From: Dysgonamonadaceae bacterium
Lineage (GTDB): Bacteria; Bacteroidota; Bacteroidia; Bacteroidales; Dysgonomonadaceae
Assembly (NCBI GenBank): GCA_031254645.1
Contig: JAIRUA010000023.1
Coordinates: forward strand, 88,613 to 152,612
DNA length: 64,000 bases
Reading direction: 5' to 3'
In this document: positions 52,096 to 61,533 of the stretch, piece after piece
Layout: each line of letters starts with the position of its first letter
Numbering within the stretch: the first letter of the stretch is position 1
The notes under the pieces: generated by a model
Database searches by the model: none
What the model was told of the DNA's origin: nothing
What the model saw: the letters and a program-made list of their open reading frames with translations, nothing else
Translations under genes and position numbers: made by a program

Positions 52096-53919
52096 ATGAA
52101 GAATATAGGCTATTTTCTTTTAGCATGCTTGCTCACTTTCACCATTTCGTGTAAAGACAACTCAACCGACGGTTTGGACTTTGACGAAGTGACGGATGTA
52201 CAGGCAACAAGTATACCGGGTGGGGCACGCCTGACTTGGACACCCCCTGTGAATGCGCTTGGTGTTAGAATTGTGTACACAATTCCTAATCCTGAGGCTC
52301 CGGGTCTTACTGAAACAGTCGAAGTAATGCTGCCGCGTGAAGTAACTTCGCATGAAATAGACAGATTTGTGGATACGGCAGTACGTACGGTAACAATACA
52401 TGCCGTGTATAGACCAAATTTTTGGTCTGTTGGCAAACAAGTCAGCATCAACCCGCTTCTTCCGTTGCCTCCTTTTGTGAGGGGAACTGCTGTGGTATAT
52501 CGTGCCGAAGATATTCTGTTAACCTGGGAAACGCCCAGGGTACCGGATGATATGACATTGACAGGTTTTAGAGTAGTATATTCGCTTTATGGAAACAATG
52601 ACATTACAGAGGTAGAACTCGCACCCGATCAAAACAAAATTGCTATTGTCATTCCCGATGATGTGGACGAAGTTACGGTAACCATTTACGCTGTTTACAT
52701 TGATAATAGCGATGCAGATCGTGTTTCAAAAGGTGTTGTGATAAACATTATAACACTGGAACCCGTGCCGGTTGAAAACATAGAAGTAGAAAATCTACCC
52801 GGCGGTGCACGTATCGAATGGGATGCTCCTGATGGTAGGGCTGACTATCAAGGCGCTAGAGTTGTATTCCAATATGGCGAAGGCGGAAAACACTTTGAAA
52901 TGTTTCAACGTGCAGGGACTAATTTTATCGAACTGGAAGGCTATAGTAACACTAAGCAGCACACAGTGATGATTTATGCCGTATTCGGCAGAGGCGCTTG
53001 CGATGGTACTCCGGTAACAATACAGCCACAGAGCTTGCCATGGTATGGACAAAAAGGATTTGATATGCCCGGAGTAGCCCGAAATCTCACTATTTGGGAA
53101 CAAATGGATTGGGGCAATTCGCACAACGACGCTGCAGCGCATCAAATCTATCAAGAAAGGACAACGATGCGAGGCGATCTGTTTGTACCGGCAGGTCGTC
53201 GTACAACACGAGGTTTCCATCACGTATATACTTGGTCGTCGGGCACGGGTGCAGATAATATGTGGCAGCCCGGTGGTGACGCGGCAAACGATCAACGAAT
53301 GAGTCATTATATACCCGACTTTACGCCTGACGGTTTCCCGCCCTATCCGTTATACGTAACTTTCGATATGAGTAGAAGAGCATTCTACGAAAGAGTGGCG
53401 TTCCTGATCAGAGCAAGAGGAGGCGGATTTGCCTTCCCTGTGGTTTTCAATGTATGGGGAACAAATGAAATAAAGGAACCGGAAGAAATAGGAGACGGTA
53501 GCCGCGCAGCAAATTTAGCCTATTGGACGAGTTGGACTGCTGCAAATGGAACAGATGCATGGAAAAACGACTGGACAAAAATAGCAACCTGTACTTGGGT
53601 ATTTACCCAAGGCGCTTATGCCGGACTTAACCGGGTGGTGCTTCCATTTAGCAATTCACATCTGACCGGAACTGATCGCCAAAGATTTGATGGTACGCTT
53701 ACGCCGCTTAGACCGAATGCATCCTTTGAGCCTTATCCCCTTCCAAACACCAACAGAGGATTAGGTTTCGAATTTCCCTTAACCACCGAAGGTGTTAATG
53801 AATCGTTCCGCTATTTGAGATGGGAAATAGAAGTATTGAGCGCAGATGATCTCAATGGCAACACATCACGCAATATGCAAATCCACGCTCTTAAATTTTA
53901 TGGACAATATGATGAATAA
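52096..53919 (+). CDS. surface glycan-binding lipoprotein (FnIII/DUF4959-DUF5126-DUF5000-like)
   Basis: A 607-residue lipoprotein (signal ending FTISC, Cys19) with three fibronectin type III-like repeats (about 25-120, 128-222, 225-310; two begin with the same phrase LPGGARIEW / IPGGARLTW) and a C-terminal discoidin-like region (about 345-605; QPGGDAANDQRMSHYIP, FERYPLP-like turns, RYLRWEIEVLSADDL). This is the arrangement of DUF4959/5126/5000 proteins seen after susCD, which bind glycans on the cell surface. No catalytic motif. Followed by a stem-loop at 53954-54034 that may lower expression of the enzymes behind it. Confidence 0.8.
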   Translation: MKNIGYFLLACLLTFTISCKDNSTDGLDFDEVTDVQATSIPGGARLTWTPPVNALGVRIVYTIPNPEAPGLTETVEVMLPREVTSHEIDRFVDTAVRTVTIHAVYRPNFWSVGKQVSINPLLPLPPFVRGTAVVYRAEDILLTWETPRVPDDMTLTGFRVVYSLYGNNDITEVELAPDQNKIAIVIPDDVDEVTVTIYAVYIDNSDADRVSKGVVINIITLEPVPVENIEVENLPGGARIEWDAPDGRADYQGARVVFQYGEGGKHFEMFQRAGTNFIELEGYSNTKQHTVMIYAVFGRGACDGTPVTIQPQSLPWYGQKGFDMPGVARNLTIWEQMDWGNSHNDAAAHQIYQERTTMRGDLFVPAGRRTTRGFHHVYTWSSGTGADNMWQPGGDAANDQRMSHYIPDFTPDGFPPYPLYVTFDMSRRAFYERVAFLIRARGGGFAFPVVFNVWGTNEIKEPEEIGDGSRAANLAYWTSWTAANGTDAWKNDWTKIATCTWVFTQGAYAGLNRVVLPFSNSHLTGTDRQRFDGTLTPLRPNASFEPYPLPNTNRGLGFEFPLTTEGVNESFRYLRWEIEVLSADDLNGNTSRNMQIHALKFYGQYDE

Positions 53920-53953
53920 TGTCTTATAATCAAGTATAGAGCAAAAATAAGTG

Positions 53954-54034
53954 ATAAGCCCCCGCCAAAAGTCTATGATTGTTAGGAGGGAAAAGAGTTG
54001 ATAGTTATAGAAATATCTTTTGATGGGGGCTTAT
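53954..54034. repeat. inverted repeat within the locus, between the binding protein and the STN-esterase
   Basis: ATAAGCCCCCGCCAAAAG (53954-53971) pairs with 54017-54034 except at one position. It lies 25 bases before the ATG at 54059 and may act as an attenuator or RNA-processing site that splits transport from enzyme genes. Confidence 0.65.
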
Positions 54035-54058
54035 ATAATTAAATTAAAATCAGTCAGA

Positions 54059-55489
54059 ATGTGCAAAATAAAAAATAGCTTGTTCGCAATGCTCCTTATG
54101 ATTATCTTTTCGGGTATTGCAAATGCTCAATGGCTCTCTTCGGACATTTACGATCAACCCCTAAAAGAAGTGCTTGACCAAATTGAAGAGCGTTACAACG
54201 TGCAGTTGATTTACGAAGAACGGCACGTGGTAGATCGCATTGTATTAAGAGCGCCATGGCGATTGTTTATAGAAGTGGAGCCAACGCTCGACAATGTGCT
54301 TCGTCCGCTTGATATGCGTTGGAGTAAAGTTCGTGACGGCGTGTACGAAATCAAGAGGTGGGACTACTTCCGCAAACCGTTTGAAGAGGGAGAAAAGCAC
54401 GTAAAAGCATTATTGGAAGCGTATCCCGATCTTGCAAGCTGGGAAATACGCAAAGCCGAACTGCGTGCACATATGATGGAAGAAAAGGGGCTTGTCGGGC
54501 TAAAAAAAGGATCGCTAAATCCTATCGTATCTCCTGTGCGGAGATTTGACGGCTACACAGTTCAGAATATAGCATTGGAAATATTGCCCGGTGTGTGGGT
54601 AAGTGGATCGCTTTATAAGCCTACGCGATACAGAGGAAGAATACCTGTTTTTTTGTCGCCTCACGGGCATTTTAGTGCAGGTAGCAGTGGATCGGATGAT
54701 GATCACGGACGATATCGCCCCGACCAGCAATATCGTTGCGCTATGCTGGCACGTATGGGAGTAGCGGTTTTCAGTTACGACAAGTTCGGCAACTGGGGCG
54801 ATTCGAGACTTGCATTCAATGCGCAGGTGCATCGTTCGGATTTGGGGCTTTCTATGCAAACGTGGCAAAGTATTCGCATTCTCGATTATCTTTCGGAGCA
54901 ACCGTGGGCAGATATGACTCGCGTTGGTGTTACGGGAGCAAGTGGTGGTGGCTCACAGGTTATGTTTATAGCAGCGCTTGATGACCGTATCACGCTGAGC
55001 GTTCCGGTGGTGATGATGGCATCACACTTTTTCGGCGGATGCCCGTGTGAAAGCGGATTACCGATACATTTTCCTAAAAACGGATTGCCGTCGAATAACG
55101 CTGAAATAGCGGCAATGGCTGCACCGATGCCGCAATTGCTAATTTCCGTAGGCGGCGACTGGACAAGAACAACGCCCGAAATCGAATATCCATATATCAA
55201 ACAAATATACGGTTATTTCGGAAAAGCAGATAATTTGGAGAATGTGCATTTGACAAACGAAGGGCACGATTATGGTATCAGTAAACGTGTGGCACTTTAT
55301 GATTTTGTAGCTCGCAGGTTCGGATTGAACGCTACTTCGGCACAAAATAGAGACGGCGTTTGGGACGAATCAAAGGTAACGATAGAAACGGCTGATGCAT
55401 TAAAGGTATTCCCTGATGGTCAGCTTCCCGCACACGCTATTAGAGGAGAACAAGCGTTAAGAGAATTATTGGAAAAGCATCGCGAATAA
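54059..55489 (+). CDS. STN domain fused to an acetyl-xylan-esterase-like alpha/beta hydrolase
   Basis: I start at the ATG at 54059 (476 residues), which yields a signal peptide (about 1-23, SGIANAQ); upstream TTG/ATG at 54020/54023 are weaker. Residues about 27-100 look like an STN domain (YDQPLKEVLDQIEERYNVQL, then PTLDNVLRPLDMRW), the module found at the N-terminus of TonB-dependent transducers and secretins. The remaining part (about 105-450) is an alpha/beta hydrolase with GASGG (Ser295) and a late EGHDYG (His403), similar to acetyl xylan esterases. It would remove ester groups, likely acetyl, from the glycan. Confidence 0.8.
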   Translation: MCKIKNSLFAMLLMIIFSGIANAQWLSSDIYDQPLKEVLDQIEERYNVQLIYEERHVVDRIVLRAPWRLFIEVEPTLDNVLRPLDMRWSKVRDGVYEIKRWDYFRKPFEEGEKHVKALLEAYPDLASWEIRKAELRAHMMEEKGLVGLKKGSLNPIVSPVRRFDGYTVQNIALEILPGVWVSGSLYKPTRYRGRIPVFLSPHGHFSAGSSGSDDDHGRYRPDQQYRCAMLARMGVAVFSYDKFGNWGDSRLAFNAQVHRSDLGLSMQTWQSIRILDYLSEQPWADMTRVGVTGASGGGSQVMFIAALDDRITLSVPVVMMASHFFGGCPCESGLPIHFPKNGLPSNNAEIAAMAAPMPQLLISVGGDWTRTTPEIEYPYIKQIYGYFGKADNLENVHLTNEGHDYGISKRVALYDFVARRFGLNATSAQNRDGVWDESKVTIETADALKVFPDGQLPAHAIRGEQALRELLEKHRE

Positions 55490-55514
55490 ATGCCAAATTA
55501 TTGACATAACAAAT

Positions 55515-56801
55515 ATGAATAAAATAATCATCCTAATCACTTGCATACTTATCGTAGCTTTTTCTTCGTGTTCGCAAAGGGCAACAGAATCACAACGTTG
55601 GATATATCACGACAGCATTAATTATCCTATCCCTAACCCATTAGTGAGCGAAAACGGAACTTTGATACGAACAGTAAAACAATGGGAAAATATACGTAAA
55701 CCGGAACTGTATCGACTATTCGAACAACAAGTGTACGGCGAAGTACCCGAAGGTATCAGCGTACAATTCAGAGAAAGGTACTCTTCGCCCGATTATCTCG
55801 ATGGCAGAGCCACCATTCGCGAATTTGAAATGTTGGTCAATGATGAGCCTGTTCCTCAAATGCACGTTCTACTTTTTATTCCCAACGCGCAAAACGGAAA
55901 AGTTCCGCTAATCATAGGGTATAATTGGAACGGTAACCATACCCAATGCAGCGATACGATGATTTATAAAATGACCGAGGAGCAGATTCTAAGAAGAATT
56001 CTACCGCGAAGATTAGAACAAACAATGGAACGCGGGCAAAGGATAACTTCTCCTTCCAAAACCATTGAAAGAATCATCGACAACGGATACGCATATATTA
56101 CCGCCTGTTATTGGGAATTAGAGTCCGACACCAGAGAACGCCCCGGAGCCGGTGGTGTACGCGCCTTGGTAAGCAATGGACAACCACTTGCCGACAATGC
56201 TTGGGGAGCTATTGCAGCGTGGGCGTGGGGTATGAGCCGTATGCTTGACCTTGCCGAAACGATAGACGAAATAGATTCTACCAAGAATGCTGTGGTAGGA
56301 CATTCGCGATTGGGCAAAGCAACACTTTGGGCAGGCGCGTCCGACGAACGCATTGCTATTGCTACTTCTAACGATTCGGGTACCGGTGGCTCCGCTTTAA
56401 GCAAACGAGTATCGGGTGAAACAGTAAGGCAAATCAACGAAAGATTTATACATTGGTTTTGCAGAAATTTTCATCAATACAACGACAATGAAGAAACATT
56501 GCCCATAGATCAGCATCAATTGTTGACTTTGATTGCCCCCCGTCCGTTATATATTGCCAGTGGAGTAAGAGACCTTTGGGCAGATCCGCTTGGTGAATAT
56601 TTGAGCGTATTTTATGCAAATCCTGTTTATGAATTGTACGGAAAGCAGCCGATGCCGTATCCTTACACAACCTTGCCTCCTGTTGATACGCCGCAAATAG
56701 GTGATATCGCCTATCACGTTGAAGATGGTGGACATACGTTTAGTAGATACGATTGGGAACAGTTTTTGTTGTTTTTTGATAGGTATTTAAAAAACCGGTG
56801 A
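55515..56801 (+). CDS. CE15-like glucuronoyl esterase, lipoprotein
   Basis: A 428-residue protein with a lipoprotein signal (VAFSSC, Cys19). The nucleophile elbow VVGHSRLGKATLWAGA (Ser264), SNDSGTGGSALSKR and the late DGGHTF with its His match the bacterial CE15 family, which cleaves ester bonds of glucuronic or other uronic acids, for example lignin-carbohydrate links or methyl esters. The length fits. It follows the STN-esterase by 25 bases and overlaps the frame of the next gene at its stop, so the two may be coupled. Confidence 0.85.
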   Translation: MNKIIILITCILIVAFSSCSQRATESQRWIYHDSINYPIPNPLVSENGTLIRTVKQWENIRKPELYRLFEQQVYGEVPEGISVQFRERYSSPDYLDGRATIREFEMLVNDEPVPQMHVLLFIPNAQNGKVPLIIGYNWNGNHTQCSDTMIYKMTEEQILRRILPRRLEQTMERGQRITSPSKTIERIIDNGYAYITACYWELESDTRERPGAGGVRALVSNGQPLADNAWGAIAAWAWGMSRMLDLAETIDEIDSTKNAVVGHSRLGKATLWAGASDERIAIATSNDSGTGGSALSKRVSGETVRQINERFIHWFCRNFHQYNDNEETLPIDQHQLLTLIAPRPLYIASGVRDLWADPLGEYLSVFYANPVYELYGKQPMPYPYTTLPPVDTPQIGDIAYHVEDGGHTFSRYDWEQFLLFFDRYLKNR

Positions 56802-56857
56802 GCTTATTGACAAAAAATTCAAAACAGTTTCTAAGAGCGGTAAAACAATTACAAATT

Positions 56858-58840
56858 ATGAATTATAAATCATTAATTATCAATTGTCAATTAATTGTGG
56901 CTTTGACCTTAGCTTTCTGTGGCAAGGCGGTTGCCGACACGCATCTCATTTCACGAATAGATGTGCTGGACGCTTGGGAGTATAACTACAACGCTTCGCA
57001 TTGGCTTGAGCAGGGAAACTTACAAAACGGAGCGCAAATGTATGGAGAGAGAGATGACATATTTATTACCTCCCTCTCAGATGAGCTTGTGGGTGCCGAT
57101 TGGATTCAAACCGCTTTTGGATCAAAGCATTATGACCGCCATTATGTAATTTGCTACTTCAAGCTCAAAGCCGATGCCGAGATATTTATTATCCACAACG
57201 ATGAAATTATCGTAAAACCCCTGTGGCTAAGACAGGATTACAGGGAAGTAGATGGCAAGGTAACTAATTCGAATGGGGATACTTTCTCCGTCTTTAGACG
57301 AGAAGCAAAAGCAGGCGACTTGATAGAACTGGGACAAAATGTAAACATAAAAGAGGAAGGCTCCAAAGAGCCCAATATGTACATTGTAGCGGTGAAGCCG
57401 TTGCAGCCCATAGTAAGAGAAATGCCTACAGGAAAAGTCTTTGACGTAAGAGAGTTTGGTGCAGTTGGCGATGGTAAAACGATGAATACAAACGCCATTC
57501 AAGCGGCAATTGACAAAAGCAACGCCTCGGGCGGAGGAACGGTGTACATTGCAGATGGCATTTATATGACGGGAACGCTAGTGCTGAAAGACAACGTAAC
57601 GCTGTGGGTTGATGCCGGTTCAATCCTTAGAGGCTCACAAGATGCAAACGACTATCCGGCTATACGTGTGTCGCTGCCATCGTTTCGTCAGAAGGAAGAT
57701 TTTCAACTTATTTTTGCCGAAAAGAAAAAAAATATAACCATTACCGGCGGAGGTATTATAGACGGCAACGCCATTGCCTATGGGCGTCCTTGGGGGGGAA
57801 CAAACAATGAATGGCAACGCCCTCGTTTGATACGTATGTTTGAATGTGAAAATATCACGGTAAAAAACATTACGCTTGTACGCGCCGCCAATTGGGTGCA
57901 GTACTATGAAGCGTGTTCGGATATGCTTTTTGAAACCGTTCAAATACGCGCCTACACAGGAGTACACAACTTGGACGGACTTAACTTGAGCGGCTGCAGA
58001 AACGTGATTGTTAGAGACTTCACGGCTACTACCGGCGACGATTCCATCGTTATAAAAGCGATGTCAATGGTGCCAAACGAGAACATCTACGTTGACGGGC
58101 TATTTTCACGCTACTCAAACTGCCACCTGTTTAAAATCGGAACCGAAACCCACAGCGCAGTGCGCAACCTGCACCTGAAAAATGCAAGAGGTTGGGCACG
58201 CTACTCAGTTAGCGTGCAAGCTGTGGACGGTGCTGTAGTCGAAGACATTTTGATAGAAAACGTTGAATTGTACAGCTGCTCTTCGCCTTTCTTTATTCGT
58301 CTTGGCAGTCGTGGGCGTACATTTGAGGGTGGTCCAAATCCGGCGCCTATAGCCCAAATGCGAAACATTACCCTGCGCAACATCAGCAATACCGGTATTC
58401 GCTTTGTTCCTGACAAGGCAGGTCCCGGCGTGGGAGCGCTTGCTACCGGCATAGCCGGACACAGAATTGAAAACCTAACCATCGAAAATGGTGACTTCCT
58501 GCTCTATGGCACAAGGCTGTCAAAAGATGCTATCTACCGCGAAATACCTCAAAATGCAGACAGGTATCCCGAATTTCACACCCTTGGTATACTGCCGGCT
58601 TACGGCATATTCTTCCGTCATATCGATGGTTTGACTGTTAGAAATGTTCGCTTGCGACTCCTAAATGAAGACATTCGCCCCGCTATTATACTCGACGATG
58701 TGATAAACTACACGTTGGAGGGAATTACCTACGATTTGCATCCCAACTCGGAGCCATTCCCCATTTGGCATATGCAGGATGGCGAAATAAAGGTAGAGCC
58801 GTGGTATCAACATCCTCCAAGACCGTGGCCTTGGCGGTAG
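56858..58840 (+). CDS. GH28-like glycoside hydrolase with N-terminal beta-sandwich
   Basis: I use the ATG at 56858 (660 residues), giving a signal peptide (about 1-26, FCGKAVA); a GTG at 56798 would overlap the upstream stop. Residues about 35-165 look like a carbohydrate-binding beta-sandwich, then a beta-helix (about 180-655; FDVREFGAVGDGKTMNTNAI). Acidic residues lie in NLDGLNLSG and TTGDDSIVIK; as in the enzyme at 40880, the SHG motif is absent and KIGTETHS is found. Likely an exo-acting enzyme on a galacturonic- or rhamnose-containing glycan. Its first codons are written in AT-rich repeat words also seen in intergenic regions. Confidence 0.75.
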   Translation: MNYKSLIINCQLIVALTLAFCGKAVADTHLISRIDVLDAWEYNYNASHWLEQGNLQNGAQMYGERDDIFITSLSDELVGADWIQTAFGSKHYDRHYVICYFKLKADAEIFIIHNDEIIVKPLWLRQDYREVDGKVTNSNGDTFSVFRREAKAGDLIELGQNVNIKEEGSKEPNMYIVAVKPLQPIVREMPTGKVFDVREFGAVGDGKTMNTNAIQAAIDKSNASGGGTVYIADGIYMTGTLVLKDNVTLWVDAGSILRGSQDANDYPAIRVSLPSFRQKEDFQLIFAEKKKNITITGGGIIDGNAIAYGRPWGGTNNEWQRPRLIRMFECENITVKNITLVRAANWVQYYEACSDMLFETVQIRAYTGVHNLDGLNLSGCRNVIVRDFTATTGDDSIVIKAMSMVPNENIYVDGLFSRYSNCHLFKIGTETHSAVRNLHLKNARGWARYSVSVQAVDGAVVEDILIENVELYSCSSPFFIRLGSRGRTFEGGPNPAPIAQMRNITLRNISNTGIRFVPDKAGPGVGALATGIAGHRIENLTIENGDFLLYGTRLSKDAIYREIPQNADRYPEFHTLGILPAYGIFFRHIDGLTVRNVRLRLLNEDIRPAIILDDVINYTLEGITYDLHPNSEPFPIWHMQDGEIKVEPWYQHPPRPWPWR

Positions 58841-58939
58841 GTGGTTAGAATTTTTACTGAATAAAAGCACGGGTATTGTGGATGTTTCTGTAGAGAAAAG
58901 AGAATGATTGAATTTCAATAACATATAAAATTTAAACAG

Positions 58940-60340
58940 ATGAAACGTGTTTTTTTGACTTTTGCCGTCATTTTCTGTGCAGCGATGATGTTCGGTAAAT
59001 TTGACCCGTATATTGCGCTTGAGATTGACTTGAAAACGCCGACGAACTTCCTGCGCTTTGCCCCCGTTGATTTAGGACAGGACGAAAAAGGTTTCGTCAT
59101 TCTTTTTTCCGAACAGTCTAACCTCGACCCGTGGGAAGGAAGTTTTACATTCCCGAAACACACCGCGTGGATGACTGTAGTAACCGATAAAGGCAAGGAA
59201 CTTTGGCGTAAAGAGCTTCCTGCGCAAACTATTCCGGGTATTTGGTTTATTCCCATGTTGGGGTTTGACCTCGATAAGAAGGGACGCGATGATATTTTTT
59301 ACGTGGCAAATGTTGGACAACGTCCTTTTTGGTACGATGACTTTAGACTGATACAAGCAGATGTACTTACAGGGGAGGTACTTGCCGAACACCCGTGGAC
59401 AGCCCCGTCGCATAATCAGGCAAGCAGCTACAAGTGGCGCTTTTTCTTGATAGGCGGATACGTGAAAGACGAACCGGTGCTTGTAACAACACAGGGAGCT
59501 TATCGCGATATGGGACTTCAGGCGTGGAACACGGGAATGGAAAGGCGATGGCAAATCTACTATCCGGACGACTTCAACGGTCCGCGAGGAAGCCACGACA
59601 CCCGAGTTCTTGATATGGACAGAAACGGTATTTATCAGTTTATGTACGGCGAACGGTGCATTTCGTTCGACACCGGTGAGGAACTTTTTGTCCTCGACAG
59701 CGACGTGTGGTACGACCATTCGGACACTGTACTGCCATTTTATGACAAAGAGAATGATACATGGAACTTTTTCACTACGCGCGAAAAAGGTGACGACGGA
59801 AGAGTGCCGCGTTCGGTAACATTCAATCGCGACGGAAGACATCTGTGGAGTGTAGATAGTATGCGAGGGCATTGGCACTATGGTAATGTAGGAGATCTCG
59901 GACCTAATGGTGAACGGGTGGCAGCAGCAGCACGTTATCCGTTTCGCAACGAAGATGTGCCGGCACGAACTCCCGTCGGAAATTGGTATGATGCCTACAC
60001 TGGAGAAGTACTTGACCTGCCGCTTCCGTTAAACGGATGGGTGCTTGATTTCAACGGTGATGGGGTATCCGAGTTTTTGGCAAGTGGCGTACTCTATAAC
60101 AACAAAGGAGAACAAATTATGTCGGTGGAAGGAAGAATAATCAACGCATATAAGCTGCTTGACCTGCCGGGAGAGCAATTGACGGTATCCTTACCCGATG
60201 GGAGAATTCAAATCTGGGCAGACCGCAACGCTAAAGAAACGCCCGAAATGCAAAAACGTTTTGCCGATCCTATCTATAAAATTAATATAAAACATTCGGC
60301 TTCGGCTTATAACAATCGTTTTCCAATATTAAATTATTAA
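58940..60340 (+). CDS. secreted beta-propeller protein, possible polysaccharide lyase
   Basis: A 466-residue protein with a Sec signal (about 1-19, CAAMMFG). The body is repetitive beta structure with propeller-type phrases (GFDLDKKGRDDIFYVANVG, RVLDMDRNGIYQFMY, WVLDFNGDGVSEFLASGV), including Asp-rich FG-GAP-like metal loops. The repeated His motifs GSHDTRVLD and GHWHYGNVGD recall lyases of the propeller type (rhamnogalacturonan PL11, ulvan PL24/25), but I cannot place it in one. Its position just before the GH105 gene, which acts on lyase products, supports a lyase role. A glycan-binding or structural role remains possible. Confidence 0.65.
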   Translation: MKRVFLTFAVIFCAAMMFGKFDPYIALEIDLKTPTNFLRFAPVDLGQDEKGFVILFSEQSNLDPWEGSFTFPKHTAWMTVVTDKGKELWRKELPAQTIPGIWFIPMLGFDLDKKGRDDIFYVANVGQRPFWYDDFRLIQADVLTGEVLAEHPWTAPSHNQASSYKWRFFLIGGYVKDEPVLVTTQGAYRDMGLQAWNTGMERRWQIYYPDDFNGPRGSHDTRVLDMDRNGIYQFMYGERCISFDTGEELFVLDSDVWYDHSDTVLPFYDKENDTWNFFTTREKGDDGRVPRSVTFNRDGRHLWSVDSMRGHWHYGNVGDLGPNGERVAAAARYPFRNEDVPARTPVGNWYDAYTGEVLDLPLPLNGWVLDFNGDGVSEFLASGVLYNNKGEQIMSVEGRIINAYKLLDLPGEQLTVSLPDGRIQIWADRNAKETPEMQKRFADPIYKINIKHSASAYNNRFPILNY

Positions 60341-60345
60341 ACATC

Positions 60346-61530
60346 ATGTGTACTAAAAAGCAAGTTTTATATTTTATATTGTCTTTCGCAATAATTTTGG
60401 GTGCTACCTCCAGTTGCGGAGCGCGAAACAAGTCAAACTTAGTTGACTTTGACTACGATTGGCCTACTGGTTTATCGCCTCAAGAAATTGCGCCACTCCT
60501 TATTGAGCAGTTTCTCTCAACCAATATTCAAATCCACAGATCAAGCAATATGATTCACTATGTGGAGACCTGTGTTTGGCAGGGCGCGCTTCGCTACGCC
60601 AAACAGACCAACGACGATGTCCTGCTGCAACGCTTAATAGACCGTTTTGATCTGGTTTTCACGGGCGAGCCTCCTTTCGTTACCAAGCCTCTCAATGTGG
60701 ATGCCACTGTTTTCGGCGCTGTTCCGCTTGAGTTATACATGCGCACCGGTGATGAACGTTTCCTCAATATCGGTCTTGCCCTTGCCGATGCCCAATGGAC
60801 TCGTCCCGACACGCCTTTACCTGTTGGTATGGCATACACCGAAGAGCAAATTGAGTATCTTACAAGAATTTCTCGCGAAGCCGAAGAACAAGGACACAGT
60901 TGGCAAACTCGTTATTGGATTGATGATATGTATATGATTACGATGCTCCAAGCACAAGCATACCGAGCTACCGGTAACAGAAATTATCTCGATCGCACTG
61001 CAGTTTTGGCGGTTTCTTACTTAGATAAACTCCAACAACCCAACGGACTGTTTTTTCATGCCACCGATGCTCCTTTCTTTTGGGGTCGTGGTAACGGTTG
61101 GTTTGCTTCCGGAATAACCGAGCTCCTACGTGCGCTGCCACCCGATCACGAACACTTTCCACGTATTAAGGAAAGTTACAGAAAAATGATGTACACTCTT
61201 CTTGAATATCAGGATTCCGAAGGCAAATGGCGTCAGTTAATAGATGACCCCACTTCATGGCAGGAATCATCGAGTACAGCTATGTTTACCTTTGCCTTTG
61301 CCACCGGCGTTCGACACGGATGGCTTGATGCTGCCACTTTTGGTCCGGCTGCTCGCAAAGGCTGGTTGGCTCTTGTTAGCTGGCTCGAGCCTGATGGACG
61401 CGTCCGCGATGTCTGCGAAGGTACAAATGCAAGAAATTGTCGCGATTTTTACCTGCAACGTGGTCGCATCACGGGCGACAAACATGGACAAGCTCCTATT
61501 ATTTGGACTATAAACGCATTTATGGAATAA
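60346..61530 (+). CDS. GH105 unsaturated rhamnogalacturonyl hydrolase-like, lipoprotein
   Basis: A 394-residue (alpha/alpha)6-barrel protein with a lipoprotein signal (ATSSC, Cys24). GH105 features: HYVETCVWQGALRYA, WIDDMYMITMLQAQAY (the catalytic Asp region), GLFFHATDAPFFWGRGNGW and DPTSWQESSSTAMFTFAF. It hydrates the terminal 4,5-unsaturated uronic acid left by lyases and frees the next sugar, often rhamnose. It starts 6 bases after the propeller gene. This is the best indicator that the locus degrades a uronic-acid polymer by lyase cleavage. Confidence 0.9.
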   Translation: MCTKKQVLYFILSFAIILGATSSCGARNKSNLVDFDYDWPTGLSPQEIAPLLIEQFLSTNIQIHRSSNMIHYVETCVWQGALRYAKQTNDDVLLQRLIDRFDLVFTGEPPFVTKPLNVDATVFGAVPLELYMRTGDERFLNIGLALADAQWTRPDTPLPVGMAYTEEQIEYLTRISREAEEQGHSWQTRYWIDDMYMITMLQAQAYRATGNRNYLDRTAVLAVSYLDKLQQPNGLFFHATDAPFFWGRGNGWFASGITELLRALPPDHEHFPRIKESYRKMMYTLLEYQDSEGKWRQLIDDPTSWQESSSTAMFTFAFATGVRHGWLDAATFGPAARKGWLALVSWLEPDGRVRDVCEGTNARNCRDFYLQRGRITGDKHGQAPIIWTINAFME

Positions 61531-61533
61531 AAT

